NCBI GenBank assembly: GCA_012295275.1
Contig: CM022665.1
Coordinates: forward strand, 29,651,457-29,715,456
Length of the DNA stretch: 64,000 nt
Direction of reading: 5' to 3'
Origin: Chrysomallon squamiferum
Lineage: Eukaryota; Mollusca; Gastropoda; Neomphalida; Peltospiridae
Made by a program: the position numbers and the translations under genes. The stretch's first letter is position 1, and each line of letters starts with the position of its first letter. This document shows, in pieces, positions 1-10,411 of this stretch. The notes beneath the pieces are model-generated. The model was not told the origin of the DNA. It was given only the letters and a program-made list of their open reading frames with translations, and searched no databases.

Positions 1-1066
1 ATCTTAGCCAAAAGTTCCTTTTGTCTCTTTTCAATTTCAAGATCAGTATCAGGATCATATGAAATTTTTCTGTCACTTGTTTTTGAAGAGGTCGTATCTT
101 CTTCTTCAGCCTGCTCAGTATCTTCCTGATTCTCTTCTTCAGCTTCTTCCTCAACCTTTTCTTCCTCTTCCTGAACTTCTTCTTCCTCCTCCTCCTCCTC
201 TTTCTCCCATCGCTGTGTATCATAATTTATGTGTTTCAATCTCTTCAGTCTCTCCTCTCGAGCCAGGTCTTGCTCCATTTTCCATTTCTGAAAATCTGTG
301 ACATTTTCAGTATTTCTTTTTAATTTACTGTGGTCTCTAAACTTGGCTAGGTTTGGAGGTGGGCTATTATCACTGCTGCTACTCCCACTTTCCAAGGGAT
401 TGATCTCATTTCTGTTCCTAGCAAGTGCCTGTGTCTTTCTGGTGTTGTAAGAATTAGTCCCATAGACATTTGGTTTCGGCTTTTTTGGAAATTCTTCTTT
501 ATCTTGATACCTAACAATTGGCTTTAATAAGTTAGAACGATCTCGACCAGCACTAGAGCCTTGGGAATAACCATTACTTGCTTTAGAGTATATACTGGAT
601 CCTTTGGAGTATGTACTAATATTGCTGTTTGCACTGCTTTTCCGGCTGTAACCCTCAGAAGATGGTACATCTCTTCTAATCTGTTTATAGTGTTGATCAA
701 TTGGTGGTGAAAAGAATCCCTTTGATTCCAGTTTACGTCTTTCGTGAAAGAACTCTCTCACAGACGGTGTTGACCTGATACTGGTACCACTGCTCTGTCG
801 ACTGACTTTATCAAGAGCTCTTCTTTGATTTTCTTCGTACAGCTGCAACATTTTCTCTTCCTTTTGTTTTAAAAGTTGTTTTTGGTACTCAACCCGAAGC
901 AACTCCAGTCTTGATGGTTGATGTACCTTTTCCGTTCCCCTGTCCATGACAGCTGCTGCTTTTCTGAAACGTGGAATCCTAGAAGGTGATTTGTCTCTGT
1001 AACTTGATTGAGCAGGCATTGTTAACTGATTCATTTGATTTGTGTATTTGCGTGCTAAAGGTAAAA
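1..1066 (-). CDS. Partial coding exon of a coiled-coil, Ser/Glu-rich protein (not identified)
   Basis: Read on the minus strand, the frame is open from 1066 to the window edge, with no stop. The 5' border is a good splice acceptor (TTTTCTACTTTCAG at 1080-1067), so this is an internal or second exon that continues past position 1. In-frame Met codons lie at 1034-1032 and 1019-1017. Counting from the latter, 339 codons are visible. Residues 1-30 are basic; 37-74 form a charged helix with heptad character (LELLRVEYQKQLL, KMLQLYEENQRRALDKV); 75-100 hold a STPSVREFFHERRKLE motif; 120-240 are Ser/Asn/Tyr-rich and probably disordered; 272-307 are dominated by glutamate; the frame ends in another charged helix. 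The rarity of chance long frames here and the non-repetitive codon use make it a real gene. Such architecture is common in cytoskeletal or ciliary scaffolds. I do not recognise the family; a ZC2HC1C-like protein is one thing to test, but any zinc finger would lie outside the window. Confidence 0.85.
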
Positions 1067-1079
1067 CTGAAAGTAGAAA

Positions 1080-2235
1080 AATAGTTTACATTAGTTGTGA
1101 TAAATGTTGAATTCAAATAAATATTTATCCAGATGTTTTTCTTTTATTGTTGTTGTTATTCGTGTACTATAATAAGTACTATGAAAACAAGAAATTATTT
1201 TAGGGAAAGAATAAATTTAGAATAATCTTCAATGTTTAACAGATATTTGTTGGGTATGTCAGTATCTGATCATGAAAGAGATAGTCTTTTGTCAACATGT
1301 GCCTGTGATTTGGTAACCAAAGTTGACAAATTTTTATCACATTAGACACCAGCCTACTTGTTATTATATATGTACGTACATAAATGTGTGTGTGTGTGTG
1401 TGTCACTATATTTATACATACAACATACACAAAAAATATATAGCTATATACAAACACACAAAAAACTACCATAAATATACATGAAACAAGATTATATATA
1501 TTTAATTTATAAATAAATCATTAATATATTAATTGGTTCTACACTCACCTTACGATTGTTCATCTACCATATTATTATTATTATTATTATTATTATTTAA
1601 ATAAAGAATAAATATAATTATAATATTTTTAGGTTTTTGTTAAAAGAGACAACAGAAATAACCAGACAAGTTTTCTTCCTGAACAAACCTGTGGTACTGT
1701 GTAGCATAAAATGAAATCCAACAAATTAACCAGTAAACAGATCAATAATCCACCCCGAATACGGTCACGATACCACTTCTGGCGTCACACATTCATGGCA
1801 GCCATGTTGTTTACGTTTTAACTGCTAGGTAACGCACGTTTTGCGATAAACAAGACAGTCATGTTCTTTTGTTGCCACAGAAGTTAATTAAAGCAGTTGT
1901 TAATTGTCTAACTGCAGTAAATCTTATTATCTAACTGCTGTAAATCATACTGTTGTAAAAGACTGAACAACTACAATGAGATTTTTTTTTTTTTTAAACT
2001 AATTATATGTGTCTGTATATACAATATATAATATATATATATATATATATGCACACACACACACAAAAAATCACTTACATATACACACAACACGCAGACA
2101 CACATGCATGTTCATATTCTGTGTTCTATTGAAAAATAATCACCGAAGTTGCAATTAGAAATTTATATGCTTTAATTAATTTATTAATTTAAAAGTAAAG
2201 TTCAGCTTTCTCTATATTCATATAAGTGAATTAAC

Positions 2236-2289
<54 letters not shown>

Positions 2290-2368
2290 ATCGATATGGA
2301 TTAATGTTTTTTTTTTTTTTTTTTTTTAATTCAAACTTCTGATGATTATATTATGGCAGTTGAAAACA

Positions 2369-2411
<43 letters not shown>

Positions 2412-2774
2412 TAGTTTCGACAGTTATTATTATTATTGTTATTAACGGTCCAGAAAGGTTTCTGAAAACATTGTGATATCACACACACACACAACTCACA
2501 CACACACACGCACACACACACACCCACTTGTACATTTTAAGGTTCAGGATCGACAACTTTATTTCAAAAGTAACAGTGCTTATTACATGGTTACCTCCCG
2601 TAACGTAGAATTGAAATCTTACAAAACATGTTTGAATAGATTACTAGTATTTATCTTTGTGTAGTAAGATTACAAGTAAACGTTATGGAATGAAAATCTT
2701 AAAATGCATGATTATTTAAATTTTGAAATAGTTATTTCAGCTTCATATATACATTTCTTGTGGAAAAAAGATTA
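1080..2774. other. Intron plus intergenic DNA with microsatellites
   Basis: Apart from the candidate first exon this stretch holds only simple repeats: (GT)n at 1384-1402, (ATT)n at about 1572-1597, poly-T at 1983-1995, (AT)n then (AC)n at 2030-2065, (TAA)n at 2236-2285, poly-T at 2308-2327, (AAT)n at 2371-2410, and interrupted (AC)n at 2480-2523. No coding frame is supportable; frames through 1236-1472 and 2473-2664 mostly translate these repeats. Confidence 0.6.
1689..1860 (-). promoter_or_regulatory. Candidate first exon and promoter of the coiled-coil gene
   Basis: On the minus strand CACAG|GTTTGT gives a plausible donor at 1688-1687, pairing with the acceptor at 1068-1067 to define a 622-bp intron. 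Splicing joins ATG at 1707-1705 (ATGCTACACAGTACCACAG, 19 nt) in frame to exon 2, adding about 11 codons before the first exon-2 Met; an in-frame TAA lies upstream. The segment is GC-richer than its surroundings, with several CpGs. It carries ACATGGCTGCC at about 1796-1806, close to the YY1 element often seen at animal transcription starts. That same ATG opens a 7-codon upstream frame. Exon and promoter are inferred; no TATA box is evident. Confidence 0.4.
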
Positions 2775-3762
2775 GGTTAGACTAATGGTTCAAACTTTTT
2801 GAAGTCGGCACACACTTGAAGACTTACAAAAAATTGCAGGCACACTACACACAAAATGCTAAGAAATATAATGCAAAATGCCAAAAAAAAAAAAAAAAAA
2901 AATAAAAAAAATAATAATAATAATAAAATAAAATAAAATAAAATACAGAAATAAGTGAAAGAAGGGTACACACCTTTATTCATCATCTATTATGTGCTGA
3001 TGAGAAGTATGAACCTGACGCGTCTTGGCAAATTCTTCAGTGTTGGGGTGTATGTATGATAAGCAAACTCTCATTTCCTCATGAATAGACTGAAGATTTG
3101 TTCTTTTTTTGCACTTGATATTGATAGAGTGGAAAATTCTAATTTGCATAAATATGATATTGAAAATTGCAGTAAAATGGCTAAATTTTTTTTTTTTTTT
3201 GGATATTGACTGGTATTCTTCTCTGATTGAAATCCAAACTTTTTTAAGACTAGATTCCTTATATTTAATCTTCAATACACCATCGGTGGATACAGCTCTA
3301 GTTCTTCTTCTTCGGTTAATGTTAAACTAGCATCATCTGAAATTTCTATGAATGGATTTCGAATCGAAGCGTATTGTTCAGTGTTAAGTGATGGAAAATA
3401 ATAATTTAATTTATCTTCCAAATTTGTCAAATGTTCAATATTAAGGGGAAGGTATCATTTGTGCAAGTATTACTTGGCAAAGTAAACATTTCCAAATTAC
3501 CTTCAGAAGCTCTTCTCTTCCAGATAAGTAGTTTTTTCTGAAATGCTTTCATTTTATCAATAGATGTCATAATATTTTCTTCATTTCATTGCATGCTAGT
3601 ATTAAAAATATTGAGGTGCAGAAATTTATCAGCCAAATACGCTAATCTGCTAATCCAAAATTCACATCGAAGGAGCTCACAAAAGTGGTTTTGTCATCAC
3701 AAATATTAACCTAGATCCTAGAATTTCGTGGGGCACACCCTTCGAGAACCACTGGGTTAGAC
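2775..3762. mobile_element. hAT-family DNA transposon, degraded, with 8-bp target duplications
   Basis: The element spans 2783-3754 and is flanked by a perfect 8-bp direct repeat GGTTAGAC (2775-2782 and 3755-3762), the target-duplication length expected of hAT transposons. The left end reads TAATGGTTCAAACTTTTTG and the right end, reverse-complemented, reads CAGTGGTTCTCGAAGGGTG. These are diverged versions of the classic hAT terminus CAGTGGTTCTCAAAC. Inside lies a minus-strand transposase remnant. At 972 bp it is a truncated, non-autonomous copy lacking the N-terminal BED finger and most of the catalytic core. Poly-A/T growth at 2881-2900 and 3185-3200 shows decay since insertion. Confidence 0.85.
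2976..3690 (-). pseudogene. Broken hAT transposase C-terminus (ZBED5/SCAND3-like)
   Basis: Frames on the minus strand carry scattered pieces of the C-terminal half of a ZBED5-type hAT transposase: WISRLAYLADKFLHLNIFNT near 3650-3590, a piece with KMKAFQKKLLIWKRRASEGN near 3550-3490, IRNPFIEISDDASLTLT near 3360-3300, and WISIREEYQSISKK near 3245-3200. After an expanded T/A run comes the hAT dimerisation tail, ending RVCLSYIHPNTEEF and then a segment around TRQVHTSH (about 3070-2990). Several stops and frameshifts separate the pieces, and the BED zinc finger and first catalytic Asp region are absent, so it cannot encode an active enzyme. Family assignment rests on residue patterns remembered for ZBED5-like proteins, not on a search. 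Confidence 0.75.
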
Positions 3763-4262
3763 CAAGATTACTTGGTAATGTAGTGAAATATTATTCATAT
3801 CGATTAAAAAAAAAATATCATAGTAATAATAAAAATAAAAAATAATAATAATTAAAAGATAAATAAATGAAATAAAATAAATAATAATAATAATAATAAA
3901 TAATAATAATAATGATAATAATGATAATAATAATAATAATAATAATAAAATATATAAAAAGTAAAAAAGAAAAGAAAAAAGAAAAAGAAAAAACATATTA
4001 ACTTCTATTACATACAGCATCTCATACAACTGACCTTTTTAGTGTGAAATCATCTCTAATAGCAAAATTAAAACTGAATTATGTGAAACAATCCTTTATT
4101 AGACCAACTTGAGCTTTGTTATGAACACGTTATGAATGCGTTACTTAATACTTGTTATATGTAATAGGATAGGCAGATATGTAAGCCATCCATAAAAGTA
4201 GAAAATTTAGTCAGTTATTTTTATATCCGATCACTACGGTTTAATTATTTTTTTTAATTTTA

Positions 4263-4308
<46 letters not shown>

Positions 4309-5340
4309 CCAAACAATGTACATCATTATATCAAGTAGATCCATTCTTGTCTTATCCAATTTGTCAAATAATATTCTACTATATACAGGAAGCATTCATT
4401 AACACTTTGACTCTAAGGAACCATTTTGTATTATCTGATGCCTTTATATGAACAACTTTATTTTATTTCAAATGTTAACTCTTAATTTAAAAAATGACGT
4501 AATAAAACCTTTCAGCCTACGGGTAGGTTTATAATTATTATTAAATATGTCTTGCTGATAATAGTATATATATCCAGTATATAACACTCTCTCTCTCTCT
4601 CTCTCTCTCTCTCACATACCCAGGCACACAGCATACGCTCTGACACAGCCACAAACAACAAAAAATGATTTTATTGTTTGACCACGGGTTTTAAACTAAT
4701 TGCTTCCATTCACATTATTGTCTGTGTATTCATAGGATATAGTAATTAGTTTATAGCAACAAAGCATTTCATAAAGATAATCTAACTACGATCCATTGGC
4801 AACAAGCCAGAAATCACCGGTATCTACATTGATTAAACAGTTTTGCTTTGGAATTGCGTGTTCAAGAACGCGTACTTGAGTATAAAAATGTTGTGTTGGT
4901 TGAATTTATAAATTATAAATTGCTAGCCGGTAGCCGCATTTGTCAGTAACAACGGCGTGTGGTTAAGGGCTCAGTGTGCTGGGTTTTTTAACGATGAATT
5001 TACAATTTATTAAATAAAATTATTTAACAGGCTTTCTTGTGTTATTATAAAGTATTTTATTTTATCTCCCATTTCGTCTATCGTTGTAGTATTAGTATGA
5101 ATTAACACAGTTAAGATGTTAAAATTAACTACAAGTTCGTTTTGATAATAACACTTATCTTCATCTTTTTCGATCAGTTTCTTATACTAAAACGAATCGT
5201 TCCGGGGATAAAATAATAAGGGATTGGTACATTTTTTGACATTAACATAATCAGCAAGAACAAAATATTAAGGGTATTCATATGATAACAGCTTTCGGAA
5301 TAATCCTATATTAGTACAATTATTGCTCTACCTAGCCAGT
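3763..5340. other. Gene-free stretch with microsatellites
   Basis: Contains an (AAT)n/(AAAT)n tract at 3835-3950 with a purine run to 3995, (CA)n at 4266-4304 and (CT)n at 4587-4613. The part from 4760 to 5330 is non-repetitive and contains a slightly GC-richer patch at 4920-4985, but no exon can be defined. Confidence 0.5.
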
Positions 5341-5355
5341 GTTTGAATTATTGAA

Positions 5356-5570
5356 ATGGATACAGATACATTAAACTTTGAGGCACTCGATATTGTTACT
5401 ATGATGGAACTGTCTAGACAAACAGCCCTGTCGTTCGCACGTTAAGAATATGAAGCTAAGATCAGATATCTTCAGATGCAAACATCAGTCACTGGTATTC
5501 TATGACAATGGAGAAAAACGTCACGTTCAGTTGCTGACACTTTAGAAATGAGAAAGAGAGTATTCATTTC
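5356..5570 (+). pseudogene. Short coding-like patch, possibly a decayed exon
   Basis: An ATG in good context (GAAATGG) at 5356 opens a 29-codon frame ending at TAA 5443-5445 (begins MDTDTLNFEALDIVTMMELS). Immediately beyond, a second frame reads EYEAKIRYLQMQTSVTGIL, then a stop, then QWRKTSRSVADTLEMRKRV, so one frameshift and one stop would separate what looks like a single helical coding sequence. An (AAT)n tract follows at 5577. The residue composition (E, K, R, Q, T, few N/I/F) differs from chance frames nearby. I do not recognise the protein; it may be a small remnant of a gene or transposon, or chance. Confidence 0.25.
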
Positions 5571-5575
5571 TTTAA

Positions 5576-5576
<1 letters not shown>

Positions 5577-5615
<39 letters not shown>

Positions 5616-5771
5616 TGTTTTTCATATGTATATTTTAACTTTAAATTCGCAGGAGAGGTCATATCATATTAACACAGTAAATGTTTGTATTAAAAAAATA
5701 ATTAAAATAAAATAAAATAAAATAAAATAAAATAAAATAAAATAAAATAAAATAAATAAATAAATAAATAA
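5577..5771. repeat. (AAT)n and (AAATA)n/(AAAT)n microsatellites
   Basis: Direct reading: (AAT)n at 5577-5612 and a pentanucleotide AAATA run from about 5703 that shifts to AAAT near 5753. Confidence 0.9.
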
Positions 5772-5887
5772 AATTGTAAATGTTTTATTATAAATTTTGT
5801 TGAAGTTTTGTTTTAGCTGTTTATCGACTGTCTAAGGTCAAGAAAGCGTAGTTATTTTGAATATTCGTGTAGCTTAACGTCACACAC

Positions 5888-6002
5888 TGATTATTATTAT
5901 TATTGTTGTTGTTATATTATTATTATTGTTATTGTTGTTGTTGTTGTTGTTATTATTATTATTATTATTATTAGTAGTAGCAGTAGTAGTAGCAGCAGCA
6001 TC
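5888..6002. repeat. Interrupted trinucleotide tract (ATT/GTT/AGT/AGC)
   Basis: ATT, GTT, AGT and AGC triplets succeed one another, a mutating trinucleotide microsatellite. It encodes nothing. Confidence 0.85.
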
Positions 6003-7162
6003 AGCTCTATGACGTCACAGCTATATATAAACAGAGGCATCCAAATAATTCTTAAAGTTGTTGTTCGAAAATATCTGGGTACCGCCACGGGCTACAGAGC
6101 TTTAAATTTTCTTTAAAATTTCTTCTAGTGCTGTCCGAACAAAATACAGTACCATTACAGTTATTCTTTAACAGTTCAGTTTTTACTTTATACCCCAGTA
6201 ACAAACGATGTTTAATGAAGTCTCAAAAAAACAGTTTTTACAATATACTAAAAGTGAGCGGTGTTTTTCCCAAGTTTTATTTCAATTCATCCATGAAATA
6301 AATCAAACACTTCATAATATAACTTCTTCTGTGAAACCACCAACACGTGTTGTCCGAACGGCAAATTATTAAAACTTGTAATCCTAAGTTTGTGGAGGAA
6401 CCACAAAAAATATCAGTGAAGTAGCAATAATGGAATCTTCTAGATTTAGGGTAACTGATAATCGTCTGCATTTCAGATCCATGAAAGCAGAAGTGACCCA
6501 AACATCAAAAGCACGCATCAGTCAAATGGTGGGAATAAACATTTATACCCGGATGATTAAACAGACCCTCGAGCTTTATCGTGTTATATTTTTCTCTTAA
6601 GACATCCTTGATGTACCTCTCTAGTATTATCAAAACACATAAATTTTCTTTCAACACATTGTTGAGAATTTATGTAGTAACAAGGGTGTATTTCATTATT
6701 TTTCAGTCCAGTGTACTTGAGTTTAGTCGTATGCTTGATAATAAAAAATTTGAATAGATCGTTGACAAGTCGCATTTTGTTGATGATGGGTGCTATTAAA
6801 ACTGTTTACTGAAATGAGTTATATACTACACCTTGCACTTTAAACCGTCTTGTAAGAATTCTAGAGTGTTGTTTTCTGACTTATGTCGTTAAAAGCAAGC
6901 AAAGTATTACATTGAATGCTGGATTATTCATAAAGGTTAGCAGAAAATGTTCTTTAAGAACTATACTTCAAAATTTCAAGGATGTCTGCTGAAATTAATC
7001 TGTCTTGTGTCACTTTGCTTTTGAGTAAATAATTCCTATCAGTAACTATGCAGTTGTCACAATAAAGTAACCCCCCATTTTGTTTACTAGCATCTTTTGA
7101 TATGTTCGTATCACTCCTTTCATTCATTTTCTAAAACCTCTCTGTAAGAAAAGTACGTTTTC

Positions 7163-7228
<66 letters not shown>

Positions 7229-7570
7229 ATTAGCAGCTGTTTGTCGTGTCGATTTCATCTTGGTCGTCTGTAGCATTAGTCGAGAATAAAGATTGTAAAC
7301 CAGTCCTCTAAGAAACTGTCAAACAAGGCAAATAATCAGTCAGTATTCGTATACTTAATAATAATCAACTGACAGACTTGGCCAAAAATATAACATTAAC
7401 ACGTAGATGTGAATTTTTCGTGAATTCAGTATATCATAGCGATAGCATACGTAACTGTAGTGAAATATTAAGATTATATCATTAACATTAGTAAATTACA
7501 AATGGTGGCTTAGAGAAACTGGTAAGAGGTATAACAAAAAGAGATTCTACGTGATTTGTTGACCCGTTTT

Positions 7571-7643
<73 letters not shown>

Positions 7644-8100
7644 AATTTGCTTTAGTATACATACTGCAAATATTAATTATGAAAAAACAACATAACGTTA
7701 TGGAGAACCTGAAATTATTTTATGAACTTTTATTAATACATTATTTACTAAATAATAATAATAATAATAATAATAACAAGAAGAAGGAAAAAAAGAAGAT
7801 GTCGTGAATGATAACAGTAACAATTTTCAAAATTAAATAAGGTTTGTTGCTGAGGTTTTACAGAAAAAACTGAACTGTTGATGTGAAGTTGTGGCGAATG
7901 AATTGTCTTTAAAACAACAAAAATTCTTTGTGCTTTTAAAGTTTTGTTTTTATTGTCTTTTATTAGCTCTGTCATCGTTGATAACAAATTATGACATAAA
8001 TAGTACTATTATTGATTAATTTTATATTATTTATTTATATGTTAAAAATATTTGATATCATTAAAACTGAACGCGTTTAAATTAAAATACATTCCTTTTT
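6003..8100. other. Gene-free stretch with TTTA, TC and AAT microsatellites
   Basis: Non-repetitive DNA at 6003-7160 without a supportable exon; frames at 6277-6501 and 6584-6775 show no recognisable motif. Simple repeats: (ATT)n/(TTTA)n at 7164-7226, (TC)n of about 65 bp at 7576-7640, and (AAT)n at 7750-7777. Confidence 0.5.
7576..7640. repeat. (TC)n microsatellite, about 32 copies
   Basis: An uninterrupted dinucleotide run; the serine-leucine frame across it is an artefact of the repeat. Confidence 0.95.
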
Positions 8101-8106
8101 CCCCCC

Positions 8107-8160
8107 ACTTATTCTACATAAATTAACACTGAGGTAATAGTCGGGCCATACATAAAAACA
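8107..8160. repeat. Copy 1 of a short dispersed repeat
   Basis: The 54-bp segment beginning ACTTATTCTACATAAATTAA and ending near CATACATAAAAACA aligns without gaps to 8367-8420 (TCTTATTCGACGTAAAATAA ... CATAAATAAACACA); I judge roughly three quarters of positions identical by eye. A pyrimidine run precedes both copies. A third, partial, reverse-orientation match lies at 12073-12115. Confidence 0.55.
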
Positions 8161-8366
8161 GATAAACAAAACAAAAAAACCATACTTACATACATATCTT
8201 CCAATTCTTCGTCGCTTTAATATGCAATACCTACAGTGAAAAGTAATTCGAAAAATGTCTATTAAACTGACATTATTTCGATTTATATATTTCTGATAAA
8301 ATCTGTATGTCTTTAAATTAATAATATATCCCATTTCTTCTTTTTTTTCTTTTTCTTTTTTTGGTC

Positions 8367-8420
8367 TCTTATTCGACGTAAAATAACATCGAGATAATAG
8401 TGGTGCCATAAATAAACACA
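8367..8420. repeat. Copy 2 of the short dispersed repeat
   Basis: Same orientation as 8107-8160, 260 bp away. The core GAGATAATAGTGGTGCCATA corresponds to GAGGTAATAGTCGGGCCATA in copy 1. It may belong to an unrecognised transposon or SINE. Confidence 0.55.
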
Positions 8421-8889
8421 TGTTGCATTTACTTCATTTTTGTGGCTGTTTAAGAATTGATCAAGACGAAATTACCAAAACAAGATTAAAAAGTAATTTA
8501 ATTGTAAGGCGGAAACAACGAGTTTGTGAAACACGTCTGCAAATGAATTATATTATATGGAGACAAGGACATGCTCAAAAAGTGGAATGCTTGTGAAATG
8601 TTTCTATCAATCGATAAATGACTATAACTGCTCTTTATTAAGCTGAGAACTATTAAAGTCGTCTTCAATTTTCCACGTTGTTGAAAAGAAGCTCGTTTTT
8701 CTATACGGTCGTGACTGTAATAATGAAGATAGACATTTCTAGGTTTAAAAAGATATATTTTTTCGTTATACATAACCGCGCTAATATTGATTATTTCTGA
8801 AATTAAGTTTAAAAATTACTTTAACATCGGTTCATTATATAATTTTGTTAATGCAATGTTAGTTACCTTCATCTTATTATCTCTCCACT

Positions 8890-9010
8890 TGTCCTTCCAG
8901 ATGTTTGTCTCTCTGTCCTTCTGTCTGTCTATCTATTTGTCTGCCTGTCTACTTGTCTGTTTGTCTATATATGCATCCAACTCCGTCTGTCCATCTCTCT
9001 ATTTGTTTGC
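8890..9010. repeat. Imperfect (TCTG/TCTA/TTTG)n tetranucleotide tract
   Basis: Successive TCTG, TCTA and TTTG units with many substitutions; an old tetranucleotide microsatellite. Confidence 0.8.
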
Positions 9011-10090
9011 ATATCAACAGAGAGAAACATAACCAGAGAAATAGATATATAAAGATACTGCCAGTCTTTCTGTGATTTTTGGTAATCTATTCATTAATAA
9101 GAAACAAGAAGATCAAGAGAAATAACACCGAGTTAAGCTGCTGGCCTTAACTCGAAACAGGAAAGAAAAACAAAGCAGACTAGACTCGGTTATGTGTATA
9201 CTTCATAAATGATACAAGCTGGGATCGAAAACCAGTGCCAGCTTTTATACAGAACTAACAACAACATTATATTTTATCTTTATTAAACCTGTAATACATA
9301 ATTTTTTTTAATAATAATCAGAAAATAAAATAAAATAAATAAACAACACCAAACAATAATAATAATACCAAAAATCAGAAAGGAAAAACATTTGAAAATA
9401 AAAGCAGAACAACTGTTAAAAATGAAATTTTATAATTTGTAATATTCGCTAAATGTGATTATATTTAGCAAACTTAATAATTTCATCTTGCGCAATAAAT
9501 CGTTTTAAACTCGCTGTGAATAATAATTTAAAAAAAAGTACCCAATAATAACAAAAGTGAAAAACAAAAAGCGCACAAAACCCTTCCAACCTACTAACAT
9601 TAAAATACAAAAAGATATTTTCACTTAAATACAATAATCCATGTAAATGGTTTCTACGATGTTTAAAGTTGTGCCTTATTGACATGTTACTTCTTTGGAT
9701 ACAAAATGAACTCATCTCAGAAATTCCAAAATCTTAACTATTAATGAATTTAAAAGGCTGTTTGATTTGATGTTGTTGAATGTATGTTATATATTACATT
9801 TATTTACGTACGTACGCATGTATATATGTTACTGAAATTAAAATATAATTTAAAGATTATTGTATATGATATTTATCTACCATATAACAGAAAAGAGATA
9901 ATATTATTGTCAATACAGTCATTGTCTGAATTTACAATGGAAGAGATCGATGTTTGTTTAACCTGATCATCATCTTCACTTCTACATCTTCCGGTTGCAA
10001 TTTTGTTCGTCTTAATAACACGTGTTTCTTCTTAAACTGGCAGCTGATATAAAGGAACGTAGTGTTGCTATTCTCTTGACATGACATGTG
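9011..10090. other. Gene-free AT-rich stretch
   Basis: Nothing coding is supportable. A small perfect stem (CGAGTTAAG / CTTAACTCG with an 8-nt loop) lies at about 9130-9155; it is too short to assign a role. Confidence 0.5.
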
Positions 10091-10098
10091 TGTACGGT

Positions 10099-10172
10099 GA
10101 CTTCCCACCTAGCCAAAAACCTAATCAAATCAATCTATTACAACAACATTGGGTTTTGACTAGGTGGGAGTT
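10099..10172. repeat. Imperfect hairpin of pre-miRNA size
   Basis: CTTCCCACCTAGCCAAAAAC (10101-10120) is nearly the reverse complement of GGGTTTTGACTAGGTGGGAG (10151-10170). With the CTAAT/ATTGG extension the stem reaches about 24 bp with three or four mismatches or bulges, closed by a loop of roughly 22 nt. The total of about 72 nt and the near-continuous pairing fit an animal pre-miRNA on either strand, but a short transposon hairpin would look the same. A partial extra copy of one arm (TAGACTAGGTAGGAGT) occurs at 10497-10512, which favours a repeat origin. Confidence 0.5.
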
Positions 10173-10306
10173 GGTTGGTATGAGATTAACTTTGGTCAGT
10201 ACTATTATATTCTAGTTATTTTGCGGTATTCTAGTCACTCATTTGTACAAACTCATCAACATCACTAGCAGAGTACTTCTATTTTCTGAGCTATATTCAT
10301 ATTTAA

Positions 10307-10411
10307 ACATACTTGATGTTAATTTAAAAATATAGCTCGAAAGCTCATATATTTTAATTCATATTTATATCAATTATTTGTTTTACTTCTGAGCATTTAG
10401 TTTGCATAGGC
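10307..10411 (+). repeat. Left copy of a 105-bp inverted repeat
   Basis: CATACTTGATGTTAATTT... through ATAGCTCGAAAGCTCATA, TTAATTCATATTTATATC, ATTATTTGTTTTACTTCTGA to GTTTGCATAGG. Its reverse complement is present at 11572-11680 with few differences. The similarity stops abruptly at the inner edge (GGCTACGG against GGTTTCAA) and fades at the outer edge, as expected of terminal inverted repeats of a non-autonomous DNA element or of two opposed copies of one short repeat. Confidence 0.8.

Noticed and set aside
1-301. Plus-strand Leu/Pro-rich frame at 59-301
   Set aside because: Antisense shadow of the Glu-rich part of the minus-strand exon.
9190-9245. Possible SINE head (TAGACTCGGTTATG ... GGGATCGAAAACC)
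   Set aside because: Only two short matches to pol III boxes and no tRNA-like arms between them.
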